Source: Sedimenticola sp. (GTDB taxonomy: Bacteria; Pseudomonadota; Gammaproteobacteria; Chromatiales; Chromatiaceae). From it: a DNA stretch of 64,000 bases. Of this stretch, positions 49,843 through 59,011 are shown in pieces. Made by a program: the position numbers and the translations under genes. The DNA is taken from NCBI GenBank assembly GCA_026992075.1, contig JALXAM010000036.1, positions 1 through 64,000 on the forward strand, in the 5' to 3' direction. Below the pieces are notes generated by a model. The model saw nothing but the letters and a program-made list of their open reading frames with translations, was not told where the DNA came from and searched no databases. The first letter of the stretch is position 1; every line of letters starts with the position of its first letter.

Positions 49843-52608
49843 TCAGCCGCTCTGCAGCTTGGCCAGCAACGCCTTGGCCTCTTCCTTCTCCGGGAAATCC
49901 TGACCCTTCACCAGCTCCTCCAGGATGCCGATGGCCTCGGTCTTACGGCCGTTGGCCGCCAGGATCTGCGCCTGGTGCAGCCTGAGCGTGGGGCTCTTGG
50001 GGGCGGCGTCAACAGCCCGTTCGATCTGCCGCAGCGCCTTCTCTTTTCGGCCATTGGCCAGCAGCGCCATGGCATAGGTGTCCAGGATGGCGGCTGCCTT
50101 AGGTGCCAGTTCATGGGCTTTTTCCGCATATTGCAGCGCCTTCATCGGATCCTTCTCACGCAGGTACCAGGCCAGGTTGTTGAGCGCGACCATGTTGTTG
50201 GGATCCAGCGCCAGCAGCTCCTCATATGCGGCGATCATTTCGTCGATGCGTTGGGCCAGCAGTAGCGTATTGGCCAGCGCTAGCAGTGCTGCCTGGTCTT
50301 CAGGATGTTTCTCCAACCAGGATTTCTGTAGTGCAATGGCATCCTCCTGCTTGCCCAGGTTCCATTTAAGGGAGGCCAGGGCGGTCATAGTGGAGGTAGA
50401 GGGTGCCTTGTTCAAAACGTCTTGATAGATGTTTTCCGCTTTTTCCTTGTTTCCCTGAGCCAGTGCGAGGGCCGCTTCGAGTTTCATCACGTCCGGTTGT
50501 CCGGCGTGCTTTTCTTTCAATGGCTGGAATTCATGCTGAGCTTCCGCCAGCTTCTGTTGTAACAGCAACAACCGTACCCTGGCCAGACGTGCCTGAAAAT
50601 GATCTGGATCCAGTTCCAGCGTTTTCTTCAGCTCCCGTTGCAGCTTCTCTATCTTGTTCAGGCCACCCCAGGCCTGCGCCAACAAGAAATGGGCCTGGGC
50701 AGATTTAGGCCGCTGTTCCACCAGTTGTTCCAAGGTGACGCTGGCCTGAGTGTATTTCTTCTGGCCCAGCTGGATCAGGCCCAGGGTCTCCAACACGGCT
50801 GGGTTCCGTTTTTGCTTTTCGTTCAGGTTCCCCAGCACGGTGAGGGCTGTATCATAGTTGCCTTTGGTCAGGTAGTAGCGGCTCAAGATGAGCCGTGGCT
50901 GTAGCGCATCGGGATGGGTGTCGATGGCGCGCTGCAAATGTGCCACCATGTCCTTTTCCCTGCCCTCCAGGGCATCCAGCGCCGATAGTCGCACCAAGGC
51001 TGCCAGATGGTTCTTGTGGCGGGCCAGGATCCGCTCGTAATATCCGCGCGCCTTCGCATAGTCTTTGTCGTCGATGGCCAGCTTCGCCAGCATCGACAGA
51101 GCGCTGGGGTCTCCCGGCTCCACTTTCAGCGCCTGCTGGAAGGCCTCGACAGCTGCCTCACGTTGGCCGGCTTCCAGGTGGATACGGCCGATCAGATTCC
51201 AGGGAGCAGGGCTATCCGGATACTTTTCCTGGTATTTACGGGCTACTTCAAGGGCCTGGTCATAATTTTTGTCTTTCAGGTAACTCAGCGTCAGCAGTAC
51301 ATCGGCCTGCGGATTGTCGGGATTCATCTCCGCCGCTTTCTGCAGGTATTGGGCTGCTTTTGCCTCTTCTCCCTCGATTAACAGCCCGGCTCCGAGGCGT
51401 AATTGTGCCTGGGCCGATTCCGGCTTCAGTTCTGCCGCTTTTCTGAACAGCTCCACTGATTCATCGGTCTTGCCCTGTTTCAACAGGGCGGAGGCAAGTA
51501 GGTTGATGGCGTCCGTGTCCTTCTCGAACTGCACCACCACCGGCCGGATCAGCTCTTCTGCGGCTTTGGCCTGGCCCATTTTGAGCTTAATGCGGGTGGC
51601 CAGCTTACGTCCCATCACATTTCCGGGGAACTTCGCCAGGAACTGCTGACTGTAGTTGTCGGCCTGTTCCAGATTGCCCTTGGATAGGTTCAATGCTGCC
51701 AGGAAATAGAGTGAAAGCGGATTGGCGCCACCACTGGCCACTGCCTGCTCGAACGCGGCCATGGCGTCATCCGGCTTCTTCTGGCCGAGGTAGATCAATC
51801 CTTGAGCATAGTTGGTGCCGCCATGTTGTGGAGCCACTTTTTTGACCGCATCGATGTCCTTCTGAGCCTCCTCAAACTTTTGTTGCTGGATACGGGCCAT
51901 GGCGCGATTGAGCTTGGAGCCCAGGTCTTTTGGCCGCAGCTTCAGAACCTGGGAAAAAGCTTCCTCCGCGGCCTCGTATTCCCTTCTGGCCAGGTGCATG
52001 TTGCCGAGCAAGCGCCACCCTTCGACATAGTCTGGATGTTGTTTCAGCAAGGATTGCAGAGTTTGAATCGCTTCCTCCTGCTTTCCTTCCATGAATTGCA
52101 GTCGGGAGCGAGCGGCCTTTCCCTGAATCGAGTCCGGTGCCTCCTCCAATGCCTGGTTGATCAGTTTCGCTGCATCCTGGTTTTCCTTTTCCGCCAACTT
52201 GGCGAGGCCCTGGGCGGCCATCACTTGAGCCCGTGCTTTCGGTGGTAATGCAACAACACTGAGATCCAGCAGCTCCTTTCGCTTTCCTTGTTGCAACAAT
52301 GCCTCGGCCAGCAGGGGCAGCACCTCGGCGTCGGGTATTCCAAGCTTCCTAGCTCTTTTCAGCTCCTTTTCCGCGCTTGCCGGATCGCTCATTTCCAGCG
52401 AAACCTTGCCCAGCAACAGCCGAGCCTTGCCGTTGTTGCCGTTTTGCTTGAGCGCATTCTTCAGATCGATGAGCGCTGCCCTGGTTTTGCCTTCCGCCAG
52501 TTCCTTTTCGGCTCGTGCCACGTACTCCGCATCGGTAAGATTGGCGTTACAAGCTACCAGGTAGGTGGAAATGAACAGCGTGGCCAATATCCTGGGCAGT
52601 TGTTTCAT
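49843..52608 (-). CDS. prsT: PrsT, XrtA/PEP-CTERM system TPR lipoprotein
   Basis: A 921-residue lipoprotein: signal MKQLPRILATLFISTYLVAC, with the lipobox LVAC and the lipid-carrying cysteine at residue 20. The rest is more than twenty TPR repeats (for example ALIDLKNALKQNGNNGKARL, AAVEAFQQALKVEPGDPSAL, EELLALDPNNMVALNNLAWY). This matches the PEP-CTERM/XrtA TPR lipoprotein family. It probably scaffolds exopolysaccharide or protein export in the periplasm. It follows the EpsB-like gene on the same strand after about 90 bases. Very well conserved layout. Confidence 0.93.
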   Translation of the reverse strand: MKQLPRILATLFISTYLVACNANLTDAEYVARAEKELAEGKTRAALIDLKNALKQNGNNGKARLLLGKVSLEMSDPASAEKELKRARKLGIPDAEVLPLLAEALLQQGKRKELLDLSVVALPPKARAQVMAAQGLAKLAEKENQDAAKLINQALEEAPDSIQGKAARSRLQFMEGKQEEAIQTLQSLLKQHPDYVEGWRLLGNMHLARREYEAAEEAFSQVLKLRPKDLGSKLNRAMARIQQQKFEEAQKDIDAVKKVAPQHGGTNYAQGLIYLGQKKPDDAMAAFEQAVASGGANPLSLYFLAALNLSKGNLEQADNYSQQFLAKFPGNVMGRKLATRIKLKMGQAKAAEELIRPVVVQFEKDTDAINLLASALLKQGKTDESVELFRKAAELKPESAQAQLRLGAGLLIEGEEAKAAQYLQKAAEMNPDNPQADVLLTLSYLKDKNYDQALEVARKYQEKYPDSPAPWNLIGRIHLEAGQREAAVEAFQQALKVEPGDPSALSMLAKLAIDDKDYAKARGYYERILARHKNHLAALVRLSALDALEGREKDMVAHLQRAIDTHPDALQPRLILSRYYLTKGNYDTALTVLGNLNEKQKRNPAVLETLGLIQLGQKKYTQASVTLEQLVEQRPKSAQAHFLLAQAWGGLNKIEKLQRELKKTLELDPDHFQARLARVRLLLLQQKLAEAQHEFQPLKEKHAGQPDVMKLEAALALAQGNKEKAENIYQDVLNKAPSTSTMTALASLKWNLGKQEDAIALQKSWLEKHPEDQAALLALANTLLLAQRIDEMIAAYEELLALDPNNMVALNNLAWYLREKDPMKALQYAEKAHELAPKAAAILDTYAMALLANGRKEKALRQIERAVDAAPKSPTLRLHQAQILAANGRKTEAIGILEELVKGQDFPEKEEAKALLAKLQSG

Positions 52609-52695
52609 CTCGAACGACTCCTTCTGATTCGAATTCAGGTCGGGCGCAGTGCGCCCGCTTCCGGCTCTACATTACCACAGCAGGCGGGGGGAGGG

Positions 52696-54216
52696 TCAGC
52701 GGGAACCTTTCTTGAACAGCACCACCTCCACCGTCTGCATCAGGATCAGCAGGTCGAAGAAGAGTGAGCTGTTCTTGATGTAGTAGAGGTCGAACTGCAG
52801 CTTCTGCATGGCATCCTCTTCCGAGGAGCCATAAGGGTAGGAGAGCTGGGCCCAGCCGGTGAGCCCTGGCTTCACCCGGTGGCGCTCACGATAGAGCGGG
52901 TTGAGGGCGACGAGCTGTTCCACGAACTGGGGGCGTTCCGGGCGGGGTCCAACCAGACTCATGTCGCCCCGCAGCACGTTCCAGAGCTGGGGGATCTCGT
53001 CGATGCGATATTTGCGCAGCACTGCTCCGGTGCGAGTCACCCGAGGGTCGTTCTTCTGGGCCCAGCGTGCCTGGCCATCGGATTCGGCATCGGGGCGCAT
53101 GCTGCGGAACTTGATTACCTCAAAGGGCAGGCCGTTGAGTCCCACCCGTTCCTGCCGATAGAAAATCCCCCCCCGACCACGGTCCTCCAATAGGATCGCC
53201 AGCATGGCCGCCAGGGAAAAGGGTGAAGAAAGTAATAGCAGCACCAGGCTCACGGTAATGTCGAAGCTGCGCTTGATCACGTCGCGGGCAAGGTTGCGTC
53301 GGAACCCCGGGGCATGAATCAGCCAGCCCGGCTGCACCAGGTCCAGATGGATGAGTGCCCGCTCGCGTTCGAAGAAGTCGATGGCGTCGATCACCTCGAT
53401 GCCACTCATGCGGCAGTCTAGCAGTTCGTCGATGGGCAGTTTCTGGCGGCGGTCGTCCACCGCGATGACGATCTCGTCGGCGCCCTTGGCCAGCGAGTAA
53501 TCGCAAAAGGCTTCTCCCTCGCGGTTGACGATTTTGGCCGGGTCCACGTGGATCGCTTCACAAGACCTGGGCGCCACGAAACCCACCAGCTTGAACCCGC
53601 GCTTGTCCGCGTGCCGACGCAGCCGGTCGATGTGGCGGGCACGCTTGCCGGTGCCCAGCACCAGGGTGTGTTTCAGCAGCACCCGGCCATCGATGAAGCG
53701 ATAGAAGAGTATACGGGTGATCCCAAGCAGGAGGAAAGCGGTGGCTGCGAAGACGAAATGGCGGCGCGGATCCCAGTAATTGTTGGTATCCACCTGGTAG
53801 AAGGCCCAGAGGAACAGGGTGGCCAGCAGGAGGGCAGAGCCCAGACGGAAGAGAATGCCTAACGCCTGTTCCCGTTGGCGGGTGTCATAAAGCCCCACCG
53901 CGATCATGCTCAGCAGGGTTATCGTGGTGGCGAGCAGGGTTTCGTGCCAAGGCAATAGCCAAGGTACCCGGTGGAGAAGAGGTTCGACCAGCTCCAGAAT
54001 AATCTGGCTGCCGGTGGCCACCATCAGGAATTCCACCGCCAGCAGCAGCAGGAACTGGGCATGCACATAGTGGCCGAACAGCCGGAATTTTCCCTTGCAG
54101 CAGTGGAATCGGGGCAACTTGCGGGCTCCGTTGGCGATGAGCGCTCCATCGATTGTCCCTTTGTGGGGCTCGGTCAGTGCTTCTGGATTGGAGATCAACT
54201 TCCTTTCCATGGTCAT
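52696..54216 (-). CDS. EpsB-type undecaprenyl-phosphate sugar-phosphate transferase (XrtA system)
   Basis: A 506-residue polyprenyl glycosylphosphotransferase that starts the exopolysaccharide by loading the first sugar phosphate onto undecaprenyl phosphate. It has four to five N-terminal membrane spans, a Rossmann-like domain (TLVLGTGKRARHIDRLRRHA), then one more span and the catalytic bacterial-transferase domain: VIKRSFDITVSLVLLLLSS, GGIFYRQERVGLNGLPFEVIK, KYRIDEIPQLWNVLRGDMSLVGPRPERP, GLTGWAQLSYPYG. It matches the PEP-CTERM EpsB subfamily. ATG 54216 with AAGG upstream is preferred. The frame stays open to 54390 but that part overlaps a likely sigma-54 promoter. Confidence 0.9.
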   Translation of the reverse strand: MTMERKLISNPEALTEPHKGTIDGALIANGARKLPRFHCCKGKFRLFGHYVHAQFLLLLAVEFLMVATGSQIILELVEPLLHRVPWLLPWHETLLATTITLLSMIAVGLYDTRQREQALGILFRLGSALLLATLFLWAFYQVDTNNYWDPRRHFVFAATAFLLLGITRILFYRFIDGRVLLKHTLVLGTGKRARHIDRLRRHADKRGFKLVGFVAPRSCEAIHVDPAKIVNREGEAFCDYSLAKGADEIVIAVDDRRQKLPIDELLDCRMSGIEVIDAIDFFERERALIHLDLVQPGWLIHAPGFRRNLARDVIKRSFDITVSLVLLLLSSPFSLAAMLAILLEDRGRGGIFYRQERVGLNGLPFEVIKFRSMRPDAESDGQARWAQKNDPRVTRTGAVLRKYRIDEIPQLWNVLRGDMSLVGPRPERPQFVEQLVALNPLYRERHRVKPGLTGWAQLSYPYGSSEEDAMQKLQFDLYYIKNSSLFFDLLILMQTVEVVLFKKGSR

Positions 54217-54274
54217 TATCGCCTTTTTGGGGTGGAGTTGCTCGTGCATGGTTTGCACTTGTCTGGACAAGACA

Positions 54275-54290
54275 TGCAAGAACCAGTCCA
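54275..54290 (-). promoter_or_regulatory. Candidate sigma-54 promoter for the epsB-prsT genes
   Basis: On the minus strand TGGACTGGTTCTTGCA has the required GG-N10-GC spacing and a consensus -12 half (TTGCA), about 60 bases before ATG 54216. The -24 half is imperfect. PrsR, encoded just upstream, is a sigma-54 activator, which makes the site plausible. Confidence 0.4.
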
Positions 54291-54451
54291 TGAATCCTGT
54301 CGGCATAACCGGCTGATTCTTGAGCACCAGTGTCGCAATCGTGAGAATGTCGACAACGGTCAGGCGTAGAAGCCGGGCAACTGCCGACAAAAAGTGTCAC
54401 ATGCAATCAGGGGGTATCAATTGGAAGGGAGACATTGTTTCCCTTGCTTGC

Positions 54452-55807
54452 CTACGCTTTCAGGCCATGCTTCTCTAGCAGGTTATAGAGGGTGGGGCGC
54501 GTGATCCCCAGCAGCTTGGCTGCCTCTGTGATGTTGTCGTTGGCCTGGGCCATGGCGCGGTGGATCGCCTTGCGTTCCGCCTCCTCCCGAACCTGTTTCA
54601 GGTTGAAGGGTTGTGGCGCTTCGTCACCGGCGACAAAGCCCAGGTCTTCCGCAGTGATGTAACGCCCGTCGGCAAGAATGGCGGCTCGCTTCACCCGGCT
54701 TTCCAGCTCGCGTACGTTGCCGGGCCAGTCGTGCTGTTCCATGGCCCGTATGGCTCCCTCGTCGAATCCTTTCAGGGAGCGCCCCTGCTCCTGGTTGAAA
54801 CGTTCCAGGAAGGCTCGCGCCAGCACCAGCAGGTCCTCTTCCCGTTCCCGCAGGCTGGGGATATGGATGGTGATCTCGCTTATGCGATAGTAGAGGTCCT
54901 CACGAAAGCGCCCTTCCTTGATGAGCCTGGGCAGGTCCTGGTGGGTGGCGCAAACGATGCGCACGTCCACCGGGATCTCCTCCCGGCCGCCGATGCGCTC
55001 GATCACCCGCTCCTGCAGGAAGCGCAACATCTTTGCCTGCAGATCCAGGGGCATGTCGCCGATCTCGTCCAGGAACAGGGTGCCGCCGTCGGCATACTCG
55101 ATCTTGCCCCTGGTCTGCTTGTTGGCGCCGGTGAAGGCGCCTTTTTCGTACCCGAACAGCTCGCTTTCCAGCAGGTTGTCGGGAATGGCGGCGCAATTGA
55201 TGGCCACCAGCCGTTTCTTCCGGCGCGGGCTGAGCTGGTGCAGGGCGCGGGCGAAGAGTTCCTTGCCGGTGCCGCTGGCCCCCAGCAGCAAAACCGTGAT
55301 GTCGGTCTGGGCCACCTTCTCCACCGTGCGGCAGGCGCGTAGCATGGAGGAGCTGGTGGCGATGATGCCGTCCAGTGGCATGTTCTCCCGCCCGCCCTGC
55401 AACCTGCGGTTCTCCCGTTCCAGCTCGTAGACATGATAGGCGCGGTCCACGATGAGGGAGAGGATGTCCGGGTCCACCGGCTTCTGGTAGAAGTCGTATG
55501 CGCCCATGGCGATGGCCTTTACCGCGTTGGCTCGGTCGTGATCCCCGGTGACCACGATCACCTTGGTCTCTGGAGCCATGGAGAGGATCTCCTTGAGCGT
55601 GGCCAAGCCTTCGGTCACGCCGCCAGGGTCGGGTGGAAGCCCCAGGTCCAGCAGCACCACCCCGGGTTCGTGACGGCGGAGCAGGGCGATGGCCTCCTCG
55701 CGGTCCCCGGCGATCTCCACTTGATAGCCGTCGAAACACCAGCGAAGCTGGCTCTGCAGTCCCTTGTCGTCTTCCACCACCAGCAGGTGTTTTTCGTTCT
55801 CGCTCAA
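54452..55807 (-). CDS. prsR: PrsR, sigma-54-dependent response regulator of the XrtA system
   Basis: A 451-residue NtrC-family regulator. The receiver domain has HLLVVEDDKGLQSQLRWCF and the phospho-acceptor in GVVLLDLGLPPDPGG. The AAA+ domain has LLGASGTGKELFARALHQL, the sigma-54 contact loop ELFGYEKGAFTGAN (GAFTGA intact) and GGTLFLDEIGDMPLDLQ. The C-terminal Fis-type HTH is NITEAAKLLGITRPTLYNLL. TTG 55807 is taken as start because AGGAGG lies just upstream; GTG 55843 overlapping prsK is possible. It should activate EPS and PEP-CTERM genes with RpoN when phosphorylated by PrsK. Confidence 0.92.
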   Translation of the reverse strand: MSENEKHLLVVEDDKGLQSQLRWCFDGYQVEIAGDREEAIALLRRHEPGVVLLDLGLPPDPGGVTEGLATLKEILSMAPETKVIVVTGDHDRANAVKAIAMGAYDFYQKPVDPDILSLIVDRAYHVYELERENRRLQGGRENMPLDGIIATSSSMLRACRTVEKVAQTDITVLLLGASGTGKELFARALHQLSPRRKKRLVAINCAAIPDNLLESELFGYEKGAFTGANKQTRGKIEYADGGTLFLDEIGDMPLDLQAKMLRFLQERVIERIGGREEIPVDVRIVCATHQDLPRLIKEGRFREDLYYRISEITIHIPSLREREEDLLVLARAFLERFNQEQGRSLKGFDEGAIRAMEQHDWPGNVRELESRVKRAAILADGRYITAEDLGFVAGDEAPQPFNLKQVREEAERKAIHRAMAQANDNITEAAKLLGITRPTLYNLLEKHGLKA

Positions 55808-55823
55808 TGCCTCCTCCTGCTCG

Positions 55824-57908
55824 TCAGGATGCCCGCGTGCCACAGGGGTGGGTGGGCAGGATCACGCGAAACCGTGAGCCTTTTCCCGGTTCGCTCTCCA
55901 CCTCGATCTCTCCGCCTAGCGTGCGCAGGGTTTCCCGGCTTTCGAACATGCCGATTCCCATGCCGGTGAGTCCCTTGGTGGAGTCAAAAGGCTTGAACAA
56001 CCGCTCACTGATGAAGCCGGGGTCCATGCCCACACCGGTATCTTCCACTTCTATTATTGCCTGCCCTTCCGCGGCCGACAAACGGATCCGTACCTGGCCA
56101 TCATCGGGGGTGGCTTCCTGGGCGTTCTGCACCAGGTGACCGAATACGGTGGCCAGCTGCTCCCGATCCGCTTCCACGCACAAGGGTACATCCGGCAACG
56201 CCAGTTCAGGCACCGGTCGATGGGAGGAGCGCCGGTCCGCCACCTCCTGCAATATCTGGTTCAGGTCGAACACTTCCCGGTGGCCGCCACGGGTGCCTTG
56301 GCGCATCTGCGCCATCAGCCGGGTCATGCGCTCCACCGAGTTGCGCACTGTCTCGATCACGTCGTCCACAAAGGCGGGATTGTGCTTGTGTCGCTCCGCG
56401 TTGGCCACGATGAGCGACTGCTGTGCCAGGATGTTCTTCAGGTCATGGGCGATATAGGCTGACAGACGGTTGAAAGCCTCGAACTGACGGGCTTGCATCA
56501 ATGCCTCGTCGGCCTGATGCTGGGCCAGGTGCACCGCAGCCTGCTTGCCGGCCATCTTCAAAAGGTCCCTGTCCTCCCAGTTAAGGCTTTTTTGCACTTC
56601 CGAGTGGCCCAGCACTAAAAGGCCGATGAGCGACTCGCGAAACACCAGCGGCACCACCAGCCAGGCGTCGGGCAGCGCCCCGGCCCAACTGGGCAGTTCC
56701 AGGCCATCATACAGATTCGGAGTCTGTCGATATTCCTCCAGGTCCAGGATCCAGCCACTCTCGGCCAGAAAGTCCACCAGTGGATCTCCGGCGGGGATGG
56801 GCGGTAGCCCCTCCGGCGCACTCAACACCCATTCTCCGGCAAGCTCGTAATCTCCCTGGTTGGTCTGCAGCCAGAGCAAGCCGCCCCGGGCATGTACCAG
56901 CGCCGCAAGTGCCCGTACCACCCGCTCTGGTATGTTGCCGTCGCCGCTGGAAAGGGTGTGTGTAAAACGATTCCATTCCGCCCGGTAATCGTATTTGTAG
57001 CTGAAGAAATGCTTGCCGAGGAAAACCCTCAGGCGTGCCCGCAGAGTGTCCGAGAAGAGCAGCGCTACCAGCAGCAGCCCTGAGGCGACGAAGAAGGCCA
57101 CCTGCAGCACGCCGCCCCAACTTCCGCCATGGTATTTGATGAAAAAACCCGCCGAGGCCATTACCAGCAGGTAGAGGCCGGCGGCCAGCAGGGTGAAGGA
57201 ATGGAACACCACCTGGCGGGAGACGTGCAGGCCCCGGGTCCAGCTCTCATTGCGCGCCGCGGCGATGGCGATCAGCGGCACCGCCAGGACGGCGACGAAT
57301 CCCCGCGCCTGCCAAAGGCTGGCATCGATCCGTCGGAACAGCAGGGCTTCGGCGTAGAGATAGAAATCGAAGGCGAACAGGGCACCCAACCCCAGGCAGA
57401 GGTACTTCAGCGCCCAGCGCTCCTCGCGTCCCGCATTGCGGTAGATCTGCTCGATGAGCAGCAGGCCCGCCACCGAGAAACCGAGCCAGATTACCAGCGG
57501 GGTCTCCACCGGCAGCAGGGCGGCCAGGTCGCCTCCCGGCACCGCGCTCAGCGCCAGCAGCAGGCCGGAGGCCAGTCCCAGCAGCAACAACAGCTTCTGC
57601 CAGCGGCGTATTCCCCGGCCGTTGTCTCCGGTATGCTCCGCTTGCAATGCCAACACGCGAAACAGGAACAGGCACCAGGCCAGGTCCCGCGCCAACTCGG
57701 TGAGCTGCTGCAGCCACAGAGGTGCCGTATCCAATTCCAGCGCCAGAGAAGCCAGGGACCAGGCCAGAGTGGCCCCGGCGGCGCTCAGCAGCAGGGTAGT
57801 GAGGCGACGGCGCCGCCAGGAGACCAGCAGTAGCAGGGTGAGCAGGCCATAGCCCGCCGCCGCGGCCAGGTAACCCAGAGCGCCGATGCTCATGGAAAAG
57901 GTCCCCAC
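55824..57908 (-). CDS. prsK: PrsK, XrtA-system sensor histidine kinase
   Basis: A 694-residue membrane kinase. The first 300 residues hold about eight to nine membrane spans. A GAF-like domain follows (about 330-480; VRALAALVHARGGLLWLQ, LVVPLVFRESLIGLLVLG). The phospho-acceptor box is RLSAYIAHDLKNILAQQSLI (HDLKN). The HATPase domain has the N box LVQNAQEATPDDG, the G1 box DTGVGMDPGF and the G2 region GLTGMGIGMFESRETLRTLGG. It fits the PEP-CTERM histidine kinase family. It overlaps or nearly abuts prsR and starts 22 bases after the ATPase gene, so all three form one operon. Confidence 0.93.
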   Translation of the reverse strand: MGTFSMSIGALGYLAAAAGYGLLTLLLLVSWRRRRLTTLLLSAAGATLAWSLASLALELDTAPLWLQQLTELARDLAWCLFLFRVLALQAEHTGDNGRGIRRWQKLLLLLGLASGLLLALSAVPGGDLAALLPVETPLVIWLGFSVAGLLLIEQIYRNAGREERWALKYLCLGLGALFAFDFYLYAEALLFRRIDASLWQARGFVAVLAVPLIAIAAARNESWTRGLHVSRQVVFHSFTLLAAGLYLLVMASAGFFIKYHGGSWGGVLQVAFFVASGLLLVALLFSDTLRARLRVFLGKHFFSYKYDYRAEWNRFTHTLSSGDGNIPERVVRALAALVHARGGLLWLQTNQGDYELAGEWVLSAPEGLPPIPAGDPLVDFLAESGWILDLEEYRQTPNLYDGLELPSWAGALPDAWLVVPLVFRESLIGLLVLGHSEVQKSLNWEDRDLLKMAGKQAAVHLAQHQADEALMQARQFEAFNRLSAYIAHDLKNILAQQSLIVANAERHKHNPAFVDDVIETVRNSVERMTRLMAQMRQGTRGGHREVFDLNQILQEVADRRSSHRPVPELALPDVPLCVEADREQLATVFGHLVQNAQEATPDDGQVRIRLSAAEGQAIIEVEDTGVGMDPGFISERLFKPFDSTKGLTGMGIGMFESRETLRTLGGEIEVESEPGKGSRFRVILPTHPCGTRAS

Positions 57909-57930
57909 CCCGGATTGGGCTGTCAGCGGC

Positions 57931-58788
57931 TCAGGCCCCGAGTGCCTGTGCCTCTTCCGTGAAGCGGGTAGGCAGCAGCTGCTCCACCGCCAGGCTCTCT
58001 ATGGCGGTGCGGATGTCCTCCTCGCCCAGCTGGTGGCGTTCTTCCACCATGCCGTGCAGCAGCAGCCGGCTGCAGATGAGGTTGATCAATCGTGGAATCC
58101 CTTCGCTGTATTTGTGGATGTAGGGGAAGATGGCTTCGTCCAGCACTGGATCGCCGTTCCAGCCCACGTGAGACAGACGGTGCAGCACATATTCCCGGGT
58201 GGTGGCCTCGTCCAGCGGGTTGAGGTGGCAGGCGGCCACGATGCGCTGGTGCAGCTGCTCCAGCTGGCGCGAGAGGACCAGGTCACGCAGTTCCTCCTGC
58301 CCCACCAGGAAGATCTGCAGCAGGGGCTGGTTGTTCTGCTGCAGGTTGGTGAGCAACCGCAGCTCTTCCAATGCCGAGGCGGACAAGTCCTGGGCCTCGT
58401 CGATGATCAGCAGTGGACGCCGCCCCTCGTGGTGCAGCCGCTGCAGGTACTGCCCCAGCCGGTGCAGCAGCATCGCCTTGTTGTCCCGTTCCCCCTTGAT
58501 GCCGAAGTCCAGCACCACCAGCCGCAGCAGATCCTCCGCCTCCAGCTGGGTGGAGGTGAGACGGGAAAACTGCACATTGCTTTGGGTGAGGCCGTTCACC
58601 AGGTCGCCGATGAGCGTGGTTTTGCCGGTTCCCGGCCGGCCGGTGACCATCACGAACCCTTCTCCCCGGTGCAGTGCGTACTGCATGTAAGCCTTCGCCT
58701 TGCGGTAGCTGGAATGGGGGAAACAGAGTCTGGAATCCGGGCTCAGCCGGAAAGGCTCTTCCTTGAATCCATAGAACTTTTCGTACAT
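57931..58788 (-). CDS. XrtA/PEP-CTERM-associated AAA ATPase (ExeA-like)
   Basis: A 285-residue AAA ATPase: MYEKFYGFKEEPFRLSPDSR, Walker A in VTGRPGTGKTTLIGDLVNG, Walker B in LLIIDEAQDLSASALEELR, the sensor LLQIFLVGQEELRDLV, and SEGIPRLINLICSRLLL. It resembles the ATPase found in XrtA exopolysaccharide clusters and ExeA/GspA-type peptidoglycan-remodelling ATPases. ATG 58788 (MYEKFYGF) is the conserved start. It heads the prsK-prsR operon. A close paralogue is transcribed divergently from 59012. Confidence 0.88.
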   Translation of the reverse strand: MYEKFYGFKEEPFRLSPDSRLCFPHSSYRKAKAYMQYALHRGEGFVMVTGRPGTGKTTLIGDLVNGLTQSNVQFSRLTSTQLEAEDLLRLVVLDFGIKGERDNKAMLLHRLGQYLQRLHHEGRRPLLIIDEAQDLSASALEELRLLTNLQQNNQPLLQIFLVGQEELRDLVLSRQLEQLHQRIVAACHLNPLDEATTREYVLHRLSHVGWNGDPVLDEAIFPYIHKYSEGIPRLINLICSRLLLHGMVEERHQLGEEDIRTAIESLAVEQLLPTRFTEEAQALGA

Positions 58789-59011
58789 CTGGCAGCTCGC
58801 TGGTCGGGTTGAGGATGCAATTACTCTATCGGCTTCCAGCTGCCCGTGTTGCTCCTGTTTCCCATCCTGGGAACTGGACCACACAAGCGTGTGAACAATT
58901 ATACGCCAGATGTGGGAGTGGGATTCGGCTCCTTCAGAAAAATGGCTTGTGGCCGATCTTTCCAGTAGACTGCGCCCTGGATTTTTGCCTGCCGTGACCC
59001 CTTACAAGGAT

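Noticed and set aside
54217-54390. 58-residue N-terminal extension of the EpsB-like protein
   Set aside because: The family starts near the first membrane span, the extension has no conserved pattern, and it overlaps a likely promoter and palindrome.
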